Positions 1 to 11,104 of a stretch of DNA of 35,686 bases are shown piece after piece; within the stretch, counting starts at the first letter, position 1, and the number at the start of each line of letters is the position of its first letter. The position numbers and the translations under genes are program-made. The notes beneath the pieces are model-generated. The model was not told where the DNA came from. It was given only the letters and a program-made list of their open reading frames with translations, and ran no database searches. The DNA is from Hypsibius dujardini (taxonomy: Eukaryota > Tardigrada > Eutardigrada > Parachela > Hypsibiidae), in assembly GCA_001579985.1 (NCBI GenBank), contig LRSR01001843.1, positions 1 to 35,686 on the forward strand, read 5' to 3'.

Positions 1-147
1 GTACGCCCCATTTGGGGGGGGCGGGTCAAACCCAGTACGCCCAGTCCCTGACGTGATGTGAAGACCACATGCAAAAATGATGTTGTTTTTTTGAATCATT
101 CCTCTTTTTACAGTTGTTATTTGTTGATAATTTCCATTTTTTTCCAG

Positions 148-1125
148 CGAAAGTTTGCCTTCTCATGCGAGACGCCCTGCTACAGGAACCTGTTCAGACA
201 ACTTGTTACACACAGAACAGCGATGGAACGCTCCAGCGCATCGTCCAGCCTACCATCCAAACGAATCCACCATTTTCAGGTACGAGTAATCAATAGCATT
301 GACATTTATTTGTAGCAATATTTTCTGATCTTACGTTTGCGCGGGTTATACAGACATTGCCTCGAAAATGGCTGGCGCGGCATTGCAGCGGAGTGAATGC
401 CAATTTTTTGGCGCGGACGATCGATTCGCTTGCAAGGGTTACACCGGCGATTTCTGTTCGAAACAAGGCCAGCAGGATAAGGATAGTGACCCAGTGATGT
501 ACAATGAATGTTTCCTCACAGACGCGTGGAGCTCCGCCACTGCTGCGTCTTGCCCGGACGAAGGTACATCCAAACGGGCACTTTACAAACAATATAGCGG
601 GGCTTTGACATAGAGAAGCTTGAGCTCCTTAACAAAATTATCAAATTTAACGGCCTGTTACCTTGAGCTTATCTTTTTTTTAGTTTCACCATATATTCGA
701 ACATGTATACTCCAAAAAGGGTGGGCTTCGGACGTACTAACTGCCGCCACCTGTTACGAAAAGCAAGGCGGTCCTAATAGCTCAAATTCCGCCCTGGCCA
801 GGTTGCCTGAATTTCCCCTAACATCATTGCAGAGTGGGTTGATTTAACCTATTAACCTTTGCAAATGTTCAAGTGTAAAATTACCTTGCCTTATACAAAC
901 TTTCTGTCAGGTATTGTGGACGTTACGAACGCCCGTAAGGTTATTCGAGCTGAGTGTGATTTCATCGGGAGCTCCTACTACTGTACCGGTTACACGGCGA
1001 GCTATTGCGATTCGCAGTGGGAGAACAAGATCCAGTCCAACTATTGGGATTGCCATGCCTCGGTGTGGTGGAACGGAACGTTCACTCTGGATTCAGCCGG
1101 GGCTATCACTATTACAACTTCCTAA
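148..1125 (+). CDS. Two-module cysteine-rich, probably secreted protein (3' part, 4 exons)
   Basis: Exons 148-279, 354-563, 684-833 and 911-1125 (stop TAA) each lie between AG and GT signals and join in one frame, giving about 234 residues; the 5' end is outside or not visible. All introns, including the one entering the first exon, are phase 1, as is common in shuffled extracellular modules. The product is two diverged copies of one unit: T-C-Y, a ~40-residue linker, E-C-x-F-x-G, then C-x-G-Y-T-x-x-(F/Y)-C and a later cysteine. Each unit is coded by an exon pair, pointing to an internal duplication. I chose the 833/834 donor of exon 3 over the stronger-looking 801/802 one because only it keeps frame and makes the two units line up. 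I do not recognise the family. The regular cysteines suggest disulfides outside the cell (inference). Confidence 0.65.
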
Positions 1126-2295
1126 TGTTTCACAGTTCAGGGCTTTGACTTTTCAAAGGGTCGTATCCGTTTTCACCTAGACTCACTTTATTGTGCATGA
1201 AAAAAAGTTCTAGAAACCATGTCCACATTTCGAATTCTTTTTTGATTAATATAGTTATGAAACTTACTTCGTCGTGCTGATAAAATCTCATGGGTTTTGC
1301 TCTGCTCACCGGTCACTCCAAAAAAATGCCGAAAAGGAGAAACACAAAATATTAGAACGACGGCAGCTGCAGCTTTTCTATTATCTCCCCGCATCAATTT
1401 TGATCAAGTTTGATTTGTGATCTTTATTTGAAAACCATGCACTCCACAATCACCGTGTCAGAAGAATTTGACAGTGATACTGAACTGAAAGTGTTTTGAA
1501 ATCCTTTGAAATGAGACAGTCACACCCCTGCGAGTTTTAAAATGAAGAGGGACATATAGGAAAAGGCCAAGTCCTCCATATACGAGAAAATTACGGCAGT
1601 GAGCAGCCGTTACGATTTTCCGGCGTTTTCATCTTATTTGCGTGGTTGCTTCACCCAAGCAGAGCATATATAGCGGCAATTTTGATTTATGACATATTCG
1701 TTTTCATGGCGTTTTAATCTCCAGCAAAGGAACTGTCTCGTATAATTGTATGCTATTTATGGGATGTCATAAATATTGTAATGTGCGTGAGCGGATCATG
1801 ATAGAAAAATAATGTGTCACTATAAGTTCACAGGAATCAATATTACACTCAGGTTTGCATGGAATTTCGATTACCAATTTATTTGTGAATCTAAATCCGA
1901 CCGGTTGAGACCTACAGTAATATACTGTACCATTAAATTCATGATAGGCAGAGTCGCCCACCTTCCGCCAATTATTTTACCGATCTTCTATGTAACTCCG
2001 CCTTGGATTTGAGCAAAAATTCTCCTCCTTCATGCTCTTTGAGTTTCAAGTTCGGCGTTGAATAATGCAGCAACAAATGCGCATAATGCGCATATAAGAC
2101 CACTCAAAAGTTGAAACATCTGCCGGAAATGTTTGGTGCTTGCGGATGATGAGGGAAAAATGTTTCTGGACTTGTTAATGATTCCTTCTTACAAGAGCAT
2201 TTGACTAGGCTGATCATTCTCTTGCGTTCTTGCAGTAGCATAGTCATCATTTCACATTTCGAGATAAAATTTGTTTTCCTATCTGTTGTATAAAC
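1126..2295. other. Intergenic stretch and likely 5' untranslated exon of the receptor gene
   Basis: No convincing coding region; the open frames here are short and lack splice or composition support. Near the right end a polypyrimidine tract followed by TTGCAG (AG at 2234-2235) looks like a splice acceptor, so a 5' untranslated exon probably runs from 2236 to the receptor start codon at 2296. Confidence 0.5.
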
Positions 2296-5200
2296 ATGCT
2301 AGCCCTTCCACCATGTTTATGCCGTGCCCGCGATTGGGCAACGCTGAGGACGCTGATGACGGTCCTCGGCCTTACGATCCCTGCCTGGCGTAATGCCGAT
2401 GGAGGAAGGGGCGAGCTTACGACTACAGTAGAAGTAGTCGCCTTGGTGGCGTACAGTGCAGACACCGTGATGCCTGCCCTGACAATTGCCGCCGCAGAGG
2501 CCAACAAAGTCTACGGACCCGATCTGAACTTCACTCTCAGAATGTATGGAAATAGAAATCCCGGTGACTTTGGGGACGCTATGCAGCTGAACATTTCCAA
2601 CTTTTTGGCTGATTATTACTACCACCAGAGACATTCCACTGAGTCGTATACCATATTTTTACCTACTGGTGAGTATCTGCAAAGTGTAGCTTACATTTCC
2701 CACGTATGACGTGCCGGTGGGTACTTGAACCCGACGTTAAGTAGCTATGGTAATTGTGTGCCATGTTTCAAAGCTTGTCACCTTTAGGGAATAGTGCATC
2801 TATAGTATTTGCATCCGAATTGGCCAGAGGTATGGTTGGAAATGACCGAACTTAACTAAAACCAAATAAGCCTACATTAAACCAATATATGTATATAGTT
2901 TAGATCCTGACTCGTTAGATTGAACAACATTACATTGGAACCTTATTTTAGTCAAATTATTTCAGTTAGATTAAAACGAAGCGATTTAATATCTAAGAAA
3001 ACGTACAACATCAAAAATGCGTGTTTTTATTTTCAGATTTCTTTTCTTTACTTTGTCGCATAATTTAGTATTTTTCATCTCGGAAGAATGTTAAGGAAAT
3101 AAACATAATCTCGCATGCGTTCTACCGGGTTTAAAAACTTAAACTTATTTTTATTATGTTTACGCTAGAATGGAATTTGCCCCTTATCGCAAGGTATAGT
3201 ATGTATTTGTTCCTACCATACTCACGTAATCTTCAAGTCGATTTGAGTTAATTAGAATGCTTTGACCTTCTAGTGCCGGTCAGTTTTCGCGTCTCCGTGA
3301 TAAGAAACGTTTCCCCACCCTGAACTGCCTTTTGCCGTCCGTCCTGACGGAACACACCAAGGTCTTTCTTGCGCTGATGCAGCGATACAAGTGGCACACG
3401 GTCACATTTATCTGTGACCCCGCGTCCAGTCAGGACAATATCTTCCGCGATGCGTGTAAGGAATTTCCGGCTGTGCTGAACAGTCAAGGCAACGCCACAT
3501 ATCAGGTCTACGACTTTGGCACAAAATTGGCTCAAGAGGATTCACGAATGCAGGCATTGCTGAGAGCTAAACAACAGAGCAGAGGTTCGTCAAATTGTTC
3601 TTTGAAAATTCCTTTAAATTATTTAGTCCTTCAACCTTTTGTTTAACAGTAATTGTCATACTGGCACATATGACACTGGTTAGACTCACAATGGTAAGGC
3701 GATTGCTTCGTGCTCGTGTGCAAGTTATTTTTATAACTCTCAACTATTATTATCGAGTCATATATGAGTTGCAGATCACGGCTCAACGGCTCGGGATGAC
3801 GACTCCCAATTATGTAAATGCATCTACAGTATATCACTAGAAAATATTATCCACTTGCGGGATGTATAAATAGACATATAATCTCGGAAGTAAGCCGTCA
3901 TGCATTTCCTGCTTCGCTTTTACAGGCCTACATCACTACCTTGTGGTATAATACCGATACTCACGAACTGGGATATCCGCACTGGCACCGAAATGACTCC
4001 CTCGATTCAGTTAGGCAATGCGTATTATCAGCATCTTTTTGTCTCGCAAGGGGGAGGGATGAACTATGCGTGAACTATGAATTTTTCCAACCGTGCTCAG
4101 AATTTAAAATCGATTCGGAATAATGAAGCATTATTGTCCTTTTTGAAAGATACACAATTATTGCTGATTGAGTCTAAATAACACATAGGATGGGCGCGCT
4201 AATAATTCTAAATTATGCAGCTCGATGGCAAGAATTCTTTCACACGTTTTTGCATCACATCCGACATTTTGCAAAAAATGGCCTTGCAATCTCACATGCA
4301 GAAAGGCTTATTCTAGTATTTGTCTACAACGGATCATCATGTTTACTTAAATTTACACGCGCTGGACAATAATCGTCTTTCGAATATGTAGGTAGCTAAA
4401 ACCGCGTTCGAATCTATTCTTGTGATAACGCTATCGCAACCGCAGCGGACACCACGCCTGTTGAACTTCTTCGAGGAAATTGGTCATCTGTCAGCGCAGA
4501 TGCCAAAAGACCTAACACAGGCTGGGTATCCGATGGTCGGTGAAGAGGTATGATTATATTCTAAGCCTACCTATGGTTGTTCTTGCTGTCCCGCCTTTAA
4601 TACTTCCCGTGCTACCTATAGACGCTGGTGTACGCTAAGTTTGCGTTTGACGCATTCCACACAATAGCAATGGTATTTCCGTCAAGCACTATTACCTCTG
4701 CGAATAAACTCACACCTTAATAAGCTCATCTACAAACACATGGATCTTTAATTTGTGATTTTCCAGACCGCAAACGAGACCGTCAAACGCGGGGGAGATC
4801 TCTCCGACGGTCGAACATTTGCCCACTCGTTGTACAATCGAATCTTTCCGTCGATCGACGGAACCGTGTTTAACGTCAACAACAACGGTGATCGCGATAG
4901 CATCTACACTGTGGTGGGTATGACATCGGATCAAGGCAAAATGGAGGTAAAGTATAATTCCCGTGTGACCCTTAATTGCAGCGACTACAGTTTTGGTGGA
5001 AGTGTGGAGGAAAACATTACTGCTTGTTATGTCAATTTATACCTTGTTGCAGCAAGTATTGATGTACAATGCATGGGATGGAGTGTTGCGGGCACCAGCC
5101 ACCGGGTGTGAGTGGATCAGAAGTCGAAGCCCGCCAGTGGATAAGCCATCGTGTGGTTCCTACAAAGACGAAGACCGTTGCCATGCTGGTATGTATGCTG

Positions 5201-5624
5201 TATGTGTTGTAATATGTGTAGATAGATTAGATTCTAGATAAATTACAGCAACTTCGAGGTTATGGATACGCTAATTGGGTTTTGCATTGTCAGAGACGGA
5301 GGATATGTTAAGAACTGCGTGTGCCGGGGTCATAACGGTGTTCTTTCTCTTGTGCATCGGCTTAGTGTCTGCGAGGTAAGCGGTGTGAAACGAGACGTTA
5401 GAAGAAGTTTTAAGTGATGTCACTGGAGAGACAAGTAGGTGGTATATTCTTTCATTCTGACGACAAAGGAGCATTTCAGAGAGAATCGTAGTGCAACTGT
5501 CCGAGTTTTAATGCTGATCTTTGGCAATTTATCCTCAATCAGACCGTTCAATGTCACCATACATAGGGAGGTCATAAAACAGTCAATATGTGCTGCGCAA
5601 ATTTCAATCAAAGGTATGAGGTAA
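2296..5624 (+). CDS. NPR-C-like receptor: ANF-type ligand-binding domain, single membrane helix, short tail (13 coding exons)
   Basis: Exons 2296-2668, 2788-2829, 3169-3193, 3274-3584, 3650-3693, 3775-3813, 3926-4009, 4392-4547, 4622-4672, 4767-4946, 5053-5188, 5294-5375 and 5543-5624. Every junction has AG/GT and matching phase (1,1,2,1,0,0,0,0,0,0,1,2). Total 1605 nt, 534 residues, close to vertebrate NPR-C (about 540). The N-terminus has a hydrophobic stretch usable as a signal peptide. Family landmarks in order: EANK (helix 1 end), W-N-L-P-L-I, LRDKKRFPT, MQRYKWHTVTFI, AQRLGMT, AKTAFESILVIT, YAKFAFDAFH, F-N-V-N-N-N-G-D-R, then a Cys-rich stalk and the helix around VITVFFLLCIGLV. No kinase-homology or cyclase exons are visible downstream, so this is a binding/clearance-type or G-protein-coupled receptor rather than a guanylate cyclase (inference). 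Exon 13 is the least certain. Confidence 0.75.
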
Positions 5625-5969
5625 GGGCAGTGGAATGGGCCACTTGCTTTTCCCGTACCCTGGAGTGGGCCACCCTGGAATCATACCTTCCACACAAGTT
5701 TTGGCTATCGCTAAGGTTCTAAGCGACAGAGAATAATCGATAATCCGGTGGAACGCGTATCAGATATGAAAAACAATTGTGGGAACATGTTTAAAAAAAA
5801 GAAATAAAAAGGTCCATTAGACGACTGGAAAAAGTCCACTGTAGAGGTCGTTGACTACGCAGTGACTTATCTGTTTTTGATTAATTTGCGACAGAGCGCC
5901 CCCTGCCGCCCGGTGGCCCATTCCAGGGTACGGGAAAGTCAAGTGGCCCATTCCAGTGCCCTTACCCCA
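5617..5969. mobile_element. 353-bp MITE with pogo-type terminal inverted repeats and TA target duplication
   Basis: The left end reads TGAGGTAAGGGCAGTGGAAT and the right end, reverse-complemented, reads TGGGGTAAGGGCACTGGAAT; the match continues for about 58 bp. TA is duplicated at 5615-5616 and 5970-5971. The ends match in outline those of the pogo-like transposon at 14623-17116: same TGAGGYAAG tip, two GGGCCAC blocks in the same places, and a CAGGGGGCGC block just inside. The interior has no transposase, so this is a non-autonomous relative. It sits directly at the end of the receptor gene. It also contains an AATAAA at 5803-5808 that could serve as a polyadenylation signal for that gene (inference). 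Confidence 0.85.
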
Positions 5970-6207
5970 TACAGTAGGCAATCAGCAAAGAACCCCTTTG
6001 ATTTGACTTTGATGTATTTCAAATTTGAACTTGCATTAATTTGATTTGAGTTTTAAATTGTTTGGGTGTTACATTGTCTTGATTGGTAAATGCGAATATA
6101 TTCACACAATACTCGAGAGTGAGCGGTATTTATTATTTAGCATTGCAGTTCTCTACAAAGAGTTTTTGTTTCCACTGTGTTAGAGTTGCACATCGCCATC
6201 GTATAAT

Positions 6208-6471
6208 TCATGACGGATGGTGGGTGCTCGATCCCACCCGTGTGGTTTTGAAAGAGACTGGAAAAGCTAAGATGCCGCGCAAGTCTGTAAGGCGGAGTTT
6301 GGGAGCGTTATTGTGCATTCGTTCTACTGCTGCAATAAATAGGTCTGCCACGTACGTTTTGTCGCGGTAGTCGGCGATGGTCAATCCACGACAACATAGA
6401 CATGTTATCTCACTCGGCTCGACATGTTCCATCTTACATTCGTAGCTCAGACGTTGTTCCATGTACTGTTT
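6208..6471 (-). CDS. Unrecognised open frame, 80-90 residues
   Basis: An open frame on the minus strand, with an ATG at 6460-6462, codes for a stretch with balanced composition and likely helices (…ADYRDKTYVADLFIAAVERM…) and a C-x-C-C cluster near the start. It has no stop for about 88 codons. I cannot link it to a family, and no clear splice sites frame it. It could be a fragment of a mobile element or a single exon of an unseen gene. Confidence 0.2.
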   Translation of the reverse strand, partial: KQYMEQRLSYECKMEHVEPSEITCLCCRGLTIADYRDKTYVADLFIAAVERMHNNAPKLRLTDLRGILAFPVSFKTTRVGSSTHHPS

Positions 6472-6570
6472 CGCTATATCATTGTATTGCTAGCGTTCGG
6501 TATTTATGCGTAATCTGTTCCTTTTAATTCTAACACGACATTTTTTGTGAATTGATGATGCACGTGCGGC

Positions 6571-6933
6571 ATGTTTCCATTAAATAAGTTTTTCATTGTC
6601 GTTCTCATTATTATTATCATTAATCGTAGCCGTTATGTGGTAAATGGTTTTTTTTATGAACGATCCAGCGATTCATTAAAAGGAGACAGCAAGTTACGAA
6701 CTTTATTATGCCGCTCGAAAAAATTCACGGACCAGACAAATGCTCCGTTGCCGCACAGTCTTGCTTGGTCAGGATCTCAAGTCGTCTACCATAATGGAAT
6801 GAATTCATTTGACGAACTGCGAAACTTTTGCCAATGCAGTGAAGGAATTTATCTAACACGAGACCAAAACCTTGCGCTGACCGAGTTCAAACCACTTATC
6901 TCTCTCCCAGCCAAACATGTTTGTACGAGTTAA
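6571..6933 (+). CDS. Small possible secreted or membrane-anchored protein, 120 aa
   Basis: Single-exon frame with a true ATG. Residues 1-18 carry an uninterrupted hydrophobic run (FFIVVLIIIII) followed by N-R-S-R, which would act as a signal peptide or N-terminal anchor. The mature part, about 90 residues, is polar and contains cysteines including a C-Q-C pair and one two residues from the end. No family is recognised and no polyadenylation signal is obvious. An imperfect 30-bp inverted repeat spans its stop codon (6865-6894 with 6936-6965). The hydrophobic codons come from an AT-rich (ATT)n-like run, so the signal could be fortuitous. Real gene status is a coin-toss. Confidence 0.35.
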   Translation: MFPLNKFFIVVLIIIIINRSRYVVNGFFYERSSDSLKGDSKLRTLLCRSKKFTDQTNAPLPHSLAWSGSQVVYHNGMNSFDELRNFCQCSEGIYLTRDQNLALTEFKPLISLPAKHVCTS

Positions 6934-6965
6934 AATGGCTTTAGCTCGGTCAGTGCAAGGATTTG
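6865..6965. repeat. Imperfect 30-bp inverted repeat around a stop codon
   Basis: Arms 6865-6894 and 6936-6965 match at about 26 of 30 positions; the core CCTTGCGCTGACCGAG pairs with CTCGGTCAGTGCAAGG. The 41-base spacer contains the stop codon of the small frame ending at 6933. In RNA this would fold as a long hairpin. Confidence 0.7.
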
Positions 6966-8443
6966 AAATGGTGTATAAATTAAGGTACAATAATCCTTAC
7001 TCTCCTGGTGTCGCGGGCACTGACGCCGCACACACATATCTGCCTTCATTCAGGCATCGCTCTCTAAACAGCCTGCACTGACCACCGGAAGTGGAGATGC
7101 TCTTCCGCGTCACCGGTGCAGTATCATCTACAATACGACTGCTATGGTCAAGATACGCCCTATTTTAGTCTAGTTAACTATTTCGTACTCATATGTGTGG
7201 ATGTTCCCTTGTTCTTATTGGTTGTTTGTAGCTGAACCCCCACTGGTCAGTCTGGTTCTCTTCCTATTTGCATGTACTACATGTATACTTCGCTTTCTCG
7301 TGTTAGGCGACTATATAAGGTCGCTGCTGCTAAGTTTTATACACATTATAGCAGACAGTAGGAACCGTTTAGATATAGTACAGTGTAGTAACAGTACAGT
7401 ATCAGTATGCAAGTTCTTAGTTTTCCCATCTTTTCTTGAGTCCCTGTCCACATCCGATGAATGCTATTCCATCAACCGCTACACATACAACCGCAATTAC
7501 GCGCAGGCGTAACACTGGTCCGTAACTGGTGATGCCGACCAATTGATGCTGGACGGAAGGCAGCTGCCGAAATAGCGGTCCTCCACTGTTACCCTAAATA
7601 TCGAAGTCTTTGTAAGCAATGGTAAAAGCTGAGGATCTTGTTAGCAAAAAAATATTAAGGATGCTAAGATATAATAATATAATAATCAAAAATAATACTT
7701 TTGCTAGGAAATAAAATTGTTACTCTAATATATAACAATAAAATGGAAACCGCCAGCCGTCTCACGTTTCAACTCCTTGTAACCCCATTTCGCACCTTTT
7801 TTCTACTTGTATACATTAATTAACATTTCGATACAAAAAATACTTTCAAATATTGGATGACTAGCGAAAAATAAAATGAGAATCACCATATACTTTTCTA
7901 TATGTATTATACGAATTCAGTTCATTTAACTCAATTCATGTGCCTAGTTCAATTACAATTTTGTTGTTCAGAGATACAATTGTATTTACGGATCTCACAA
8001 GGGAATTTTGCAACTCTCCAACACGATCTTGAGCTGCCTTTAATCTTAACAGATGCGCATAAGTTATTTGTGTTTAATTCCGTCAAAAAAAGCATACGAT
8101 CACCACCCAACTTTTTAAAAAAACGAAAAACTCTTTTGCGGTAGTACATAGAGGGCGCTTTTAATGTTATCACACAGCACGTCGATTGATTGGTCTATTC
8201 CTTACACCAAAAAACACTACCGGTTCCAAGCTGTTAAAACGCAATTGATTAATTGATCATTGTCCTTGTGCATTCGCAACGCACTTTGCTGTTTGATTAA
8301 AAAGTTAGGGCTTTACATACCTCACGAGCATCTTGGTCGCGGAGACGGGCTTAAACATTAAATCTCTCTTATTAGCATCCGTTTGTGTGTTATTGCGCTT
8401 CCTGTTTAATCGTTTTCAAGGGATTTTTCTGTTTTCTTTCGGT
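6966..8443. other. Non-coding stretch
   Basis: AT-rich with runs such as repeated ATAATA around 7665-7690. A TATATAAGG box near 7312 and several short hydrophobic frames (for example 7195-7512) are present, but none shows splice sites, family motifs or credible composition. I see no supported gene here. Confidence 0.5.
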
Positions 8444-9632
8444 ATGGATGTTGATGATGTGGAACTCATTTATCAAAATGGTTTGCCAAATGACATATCT
8501 GTAACCGACGAAGATCTGTTCACCCTTGAAGACAGACTGCTAGACGCAGATGATCACTCTGGCACCGAGCCATCTTCTCATGAGCTTTTTGAGCCCAACT
8601 TTAATCAAGGAAATCTTGCTTGAGATTCTGAATGGAATACTGCTTCGACGATGGAATATAAAATGCAGGCTGTAGCGTACTGGAAATCAGAGAACAAGAA
8701 GTGTTTGTCCGTTTTGACAGGGTAAAGATGTGACGAATTTGCGAAATCACCAAAGCAGCGTATGTTGAGGTTGGTTGTCCCTTTTCTTGATAAATTGATT
8801 TCCAAGCCTCAAGATATTTTTTCTCAAAATACTTACACAAACATATGTGGTTGATTGGCTTATTGCAAGTTGAGGCTGAACTTGCTATTATACACGATGC
8901 CCACTAGACCAAATGGGCTCGCGATGCTGCAACTCCTGTAGAGCTGGGTGGTTTCCGTGTTTCCAAATCTTAGATTTTGAAGTTTTAAAAAATAAATTAA
9001 TTAAAAGAACAATATTGTCGACCGCAAGATCACCCTGTACGTCACTAAAAAGATGGTGGAAGATGAACCTGACCGCTACATTGCAGTTGCCGACTTTGTA
9101 GAGTACGTGAAGGGTCTGATCTTGTTGTATGGACCGGAATGTGTTCTGAATGCTGATCAAAGTGGATTTGAATACGAAATTCATTCGGGCAGAACTTTAC
9201 GCACGCGAGGTTTGCACGATTGCTTTTCGATTGATGCTTATGCCATTAATAAGCTTTTTGATAAATGATTCCGAAACAATAAATTTGAATTGTATAGTGT
9301 GAAATAATTAAGTGTACTTGAATGTGTAGTTGTCACTAAACTTTCGCATTTTTATTCTTTAGGTTTGAAAAAAAAGAGAGCATGTGTCCATTCCATCACC
9401 AAGATGACCCACTCATACACTATCGTGGTGACCATCGACGCCAATGGCATGCTCCTCAACTCTCTCTTCATTGCTTTGCAAGAGATAATTGGCAACAGTT
9501 TCGTTCCTCAAGTGAAGCAAGGCCTATTCACAGCTCCAAACATTCATGTAACGGCTTCCGAAATTGAAAAGGCAAACAATTGGACGCCACCGTCAAAATC
9601 GTTGGCTTACTGCGAGAAGACTCCCACAATGT
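8444..9632 (+). pseudogene. Decayed pogo/Tigger-like transposase (DDE superfamily)
   Basis: An acidic N-terminus (MDVDDVELIY…) is followed by a damaged helix-turn-helix region (MEYKMQAVAYWKSE…) in the same frame but after a stop. Next come a degraded GFRVSKS-x-ILKF block, then a well-kept catalytic block with N-A-D-Q-S-G-F and HSGRTLRT, the first catalytic aspartate of this group. A canonical intron (donor 9210, acceptor AG 9361-9362, phase 1) joins to KKRACVHS, THSYTIVVTIDANGMLL and a PQVKQGLF-x-APNIHV block. Downstream, reading frame and family likeness are lost before the second and third catalytic residues. Several stops and shifts show the copy is dead. Strand, order and spacing match intron-bearing pogo-type transposases known in invertebrates. 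Confidence 0.6.
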
Positions 9633-9654
9633 CAGCAAAAAGGTGCGTTCGTAT

Positions 9655-9760
9655 CGAAATCGTGGCGCTTTTCTCCTCCTTAGTTCCCGGCTTTGTGCTA
9701 TTCAGGGCTAATATGCCTCGGCGGAATCTGAAAATATTTCTACGCGATTGGTTCGGAGTC
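9655..9760. repeat. Diverged direct repeat, copy 1
   Basis: About 106 bases that match 10108-10215. Shared blocks are GTTCCCGGC, TTTGTG or CTTGTG, ATGCCTCGGCGGAAT or CTGCCTCGGCGGAAT, and ATTGGTTCGGAGTC. It lies immediately after the dead transposase and is probably part of the same decayed element or a nested one. Confidence 0.6.
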
Positions 9761-9777
9761 GATTGATTGATTGATCG

Positions 9778-9864
9778 AAAATACGGATTTTGGTTTTGCG
9801 TGCCTGTCAAATAGAATCAATCAATCAACGGCCGTGTCGCACGCAAAACTAAAATCCGCATTAT
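9778..9864. repeat. Hairpin with ~25-bp stem
   Basis: Arms 9778-9803 and 9839-9864 are near-perfect inverted copies (CGGATTTTGGTTTTGCGTGC against its complement, with few mismatches). The loop is 35 bases. Flanking GATTGATTGATC and GAATCAATCAATC extend the symmetry. It may be the centre or end of a foldback element. Confidence 0.7.
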
Positions 9865-10107
9865 CGATGAATTATTCGATCGAAACACCCCACCGACGCA
9901 TCACCGTAAGAGCTGTGCCGAAATCCCATCGCATGCCCTTCTGGTTGGACGCCAGACTCTAAACAAATAGCGCGATGGTGAACTCAAGTTTCATTCAGGC
10001 AGATTTGGCTTGAAAAATACAATGTCATGAGCTTTGAATTAGAAAGTCGCTGCAATCTTCTCGACACAAACGCACCTTTGTGCTGGCAGTGTTAAAGTTT
10101 TCAGTGT

Positions 10108-10215
10108 TGAAGTGGTCGCGGCGGTTTTCTTCCTCGAAGTTCCCGGCCTTGTGATTTTCAGCGCAAATCTGCCTCGGCGGAATTTAAGTACACTATCAAT
10201 TTATTGGTTCGGAGT
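10108..10215. repeat. Diverged direct repeat, copy 2
   Basis: Partner of 9655-9760, same orientation, about 455 bases downstream. Both copies end in the same ATTGGTTCGGAGTC block. Confidence 0.6.
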
Positions 10216-10954
10216 CTGGGATTCAACCGGAAGTGCGTGCGATGGGTTTCGGCCGCGACCTCCTCGACAACAAAGCACATTTTTGCTGGCAGAGTAGAAG
10301 TCTTCCTGCAGCAAGCCAATGAATTTGGCGGTGGGGTCCAAATTGTTTTGTTTCGTCAATTTTTGCAAGATCCCAGGATGAATCAATCAGCGGCTACCGG
10401 ATGGGAAGTGGTGCTTTGGAGGACGGTTCCATCGTTTTTTCCTTAGCCGTGGATCCCATTTTCCCTTTTTTGTCTCCGATGTATTCAAATTGTTTACCGA
10501 GCGTTCGCACACTTAATTTGAGTTCAAGAAAAAAAAACAGGTCAGACCGGCGATTAATTCGTGCACCTCCTGCAAGGTTTGGACTACCTGTAGAAACAAC
10601 ACACTTTCATTGGGACGTACCTAACAAATTGTACCTGTTTTATGATGAATGCATCAATATACACCAAGATTTTGATCAAACCACTAAGCTACGACCGCAC
10701 GTACCAATCTCAAGCCGTTTATCAACGTCTGAAAAAAAATGGAATGTGTTAATTATTGCGCAATACTTAAAAGCTCGGATCCTAACTGGACATTGCAACC
10801 CGTTTTCTTTTTGAATTTAGAAACTCGAGTTGACAGCGTACTTATTTGTCCAGAAGTCTGGTCAGTTAGGTTTAGTATAATAAATTTTAAATGCGTTTGT
10901 TACTATATCATTGGTTTATTGGTTAATTGATTAATTGGTTAATTGGTTTCTTAT
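10216..10954. other. Non-coding stretch, probably decayed repeats
   Basis: A 137-codon plus-strand frame begins at 10401, but its product shows no domain, and it has no splice or homology support. The right end is a low-complexity run of TTAATTGG-type units (10910-10950). Confidence 0.4.
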
Positions 10955-10964
10955 TAACAACGTT

Positions 10965-11104
10965 CGGGCTGCGTGTTCGCCTGTTTGGAGAGAAGGCGGT
11001 GTCTTTGCTGCACTAGTCCGCTCAAGATTGCACATGTTATCGAACACGATAACTTGCTTATGCCAGTCCTCCGGCGAAATTTTCTCGGTGGTAAAATGTA
11101 ATGA
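10965..11104 (-). pseudogene. Fragment resembling a KDZ/CxC-type transposase
   Basis: A minus-strand frame reads …EDWHKQVIVFDNMCNL… then alternating A/K and P residues. A D-N-x-C-x-L block after hydrophobic residues is typical of Kyakuja-Dileera-Zisupton-like or related cysteine-rich transposases, where the aspartate is catalytic. No complete gene surrounds it. Assignment is by motif memory only and could be wrong. Confidence 0.25.

Noticed and set aside
6218-6240. tRNA T-arm-like GGTGGG…CCCACC with a CTCGAT loop
   Set aside because: The loop is one base too long, and no acceptor stem, anticodon arm or clean A-box lies upstream; at most a worn SINE fragment.
7195-7512. 105-codon hydrophobic frame
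   Set aside because: No family, splice or codon support; composition fits AT-rich chance.
10401-10814. 137-codon plus-strand frame
   Set aside because: No domain or homology cue, and it begins inside decayed repeat sequence.
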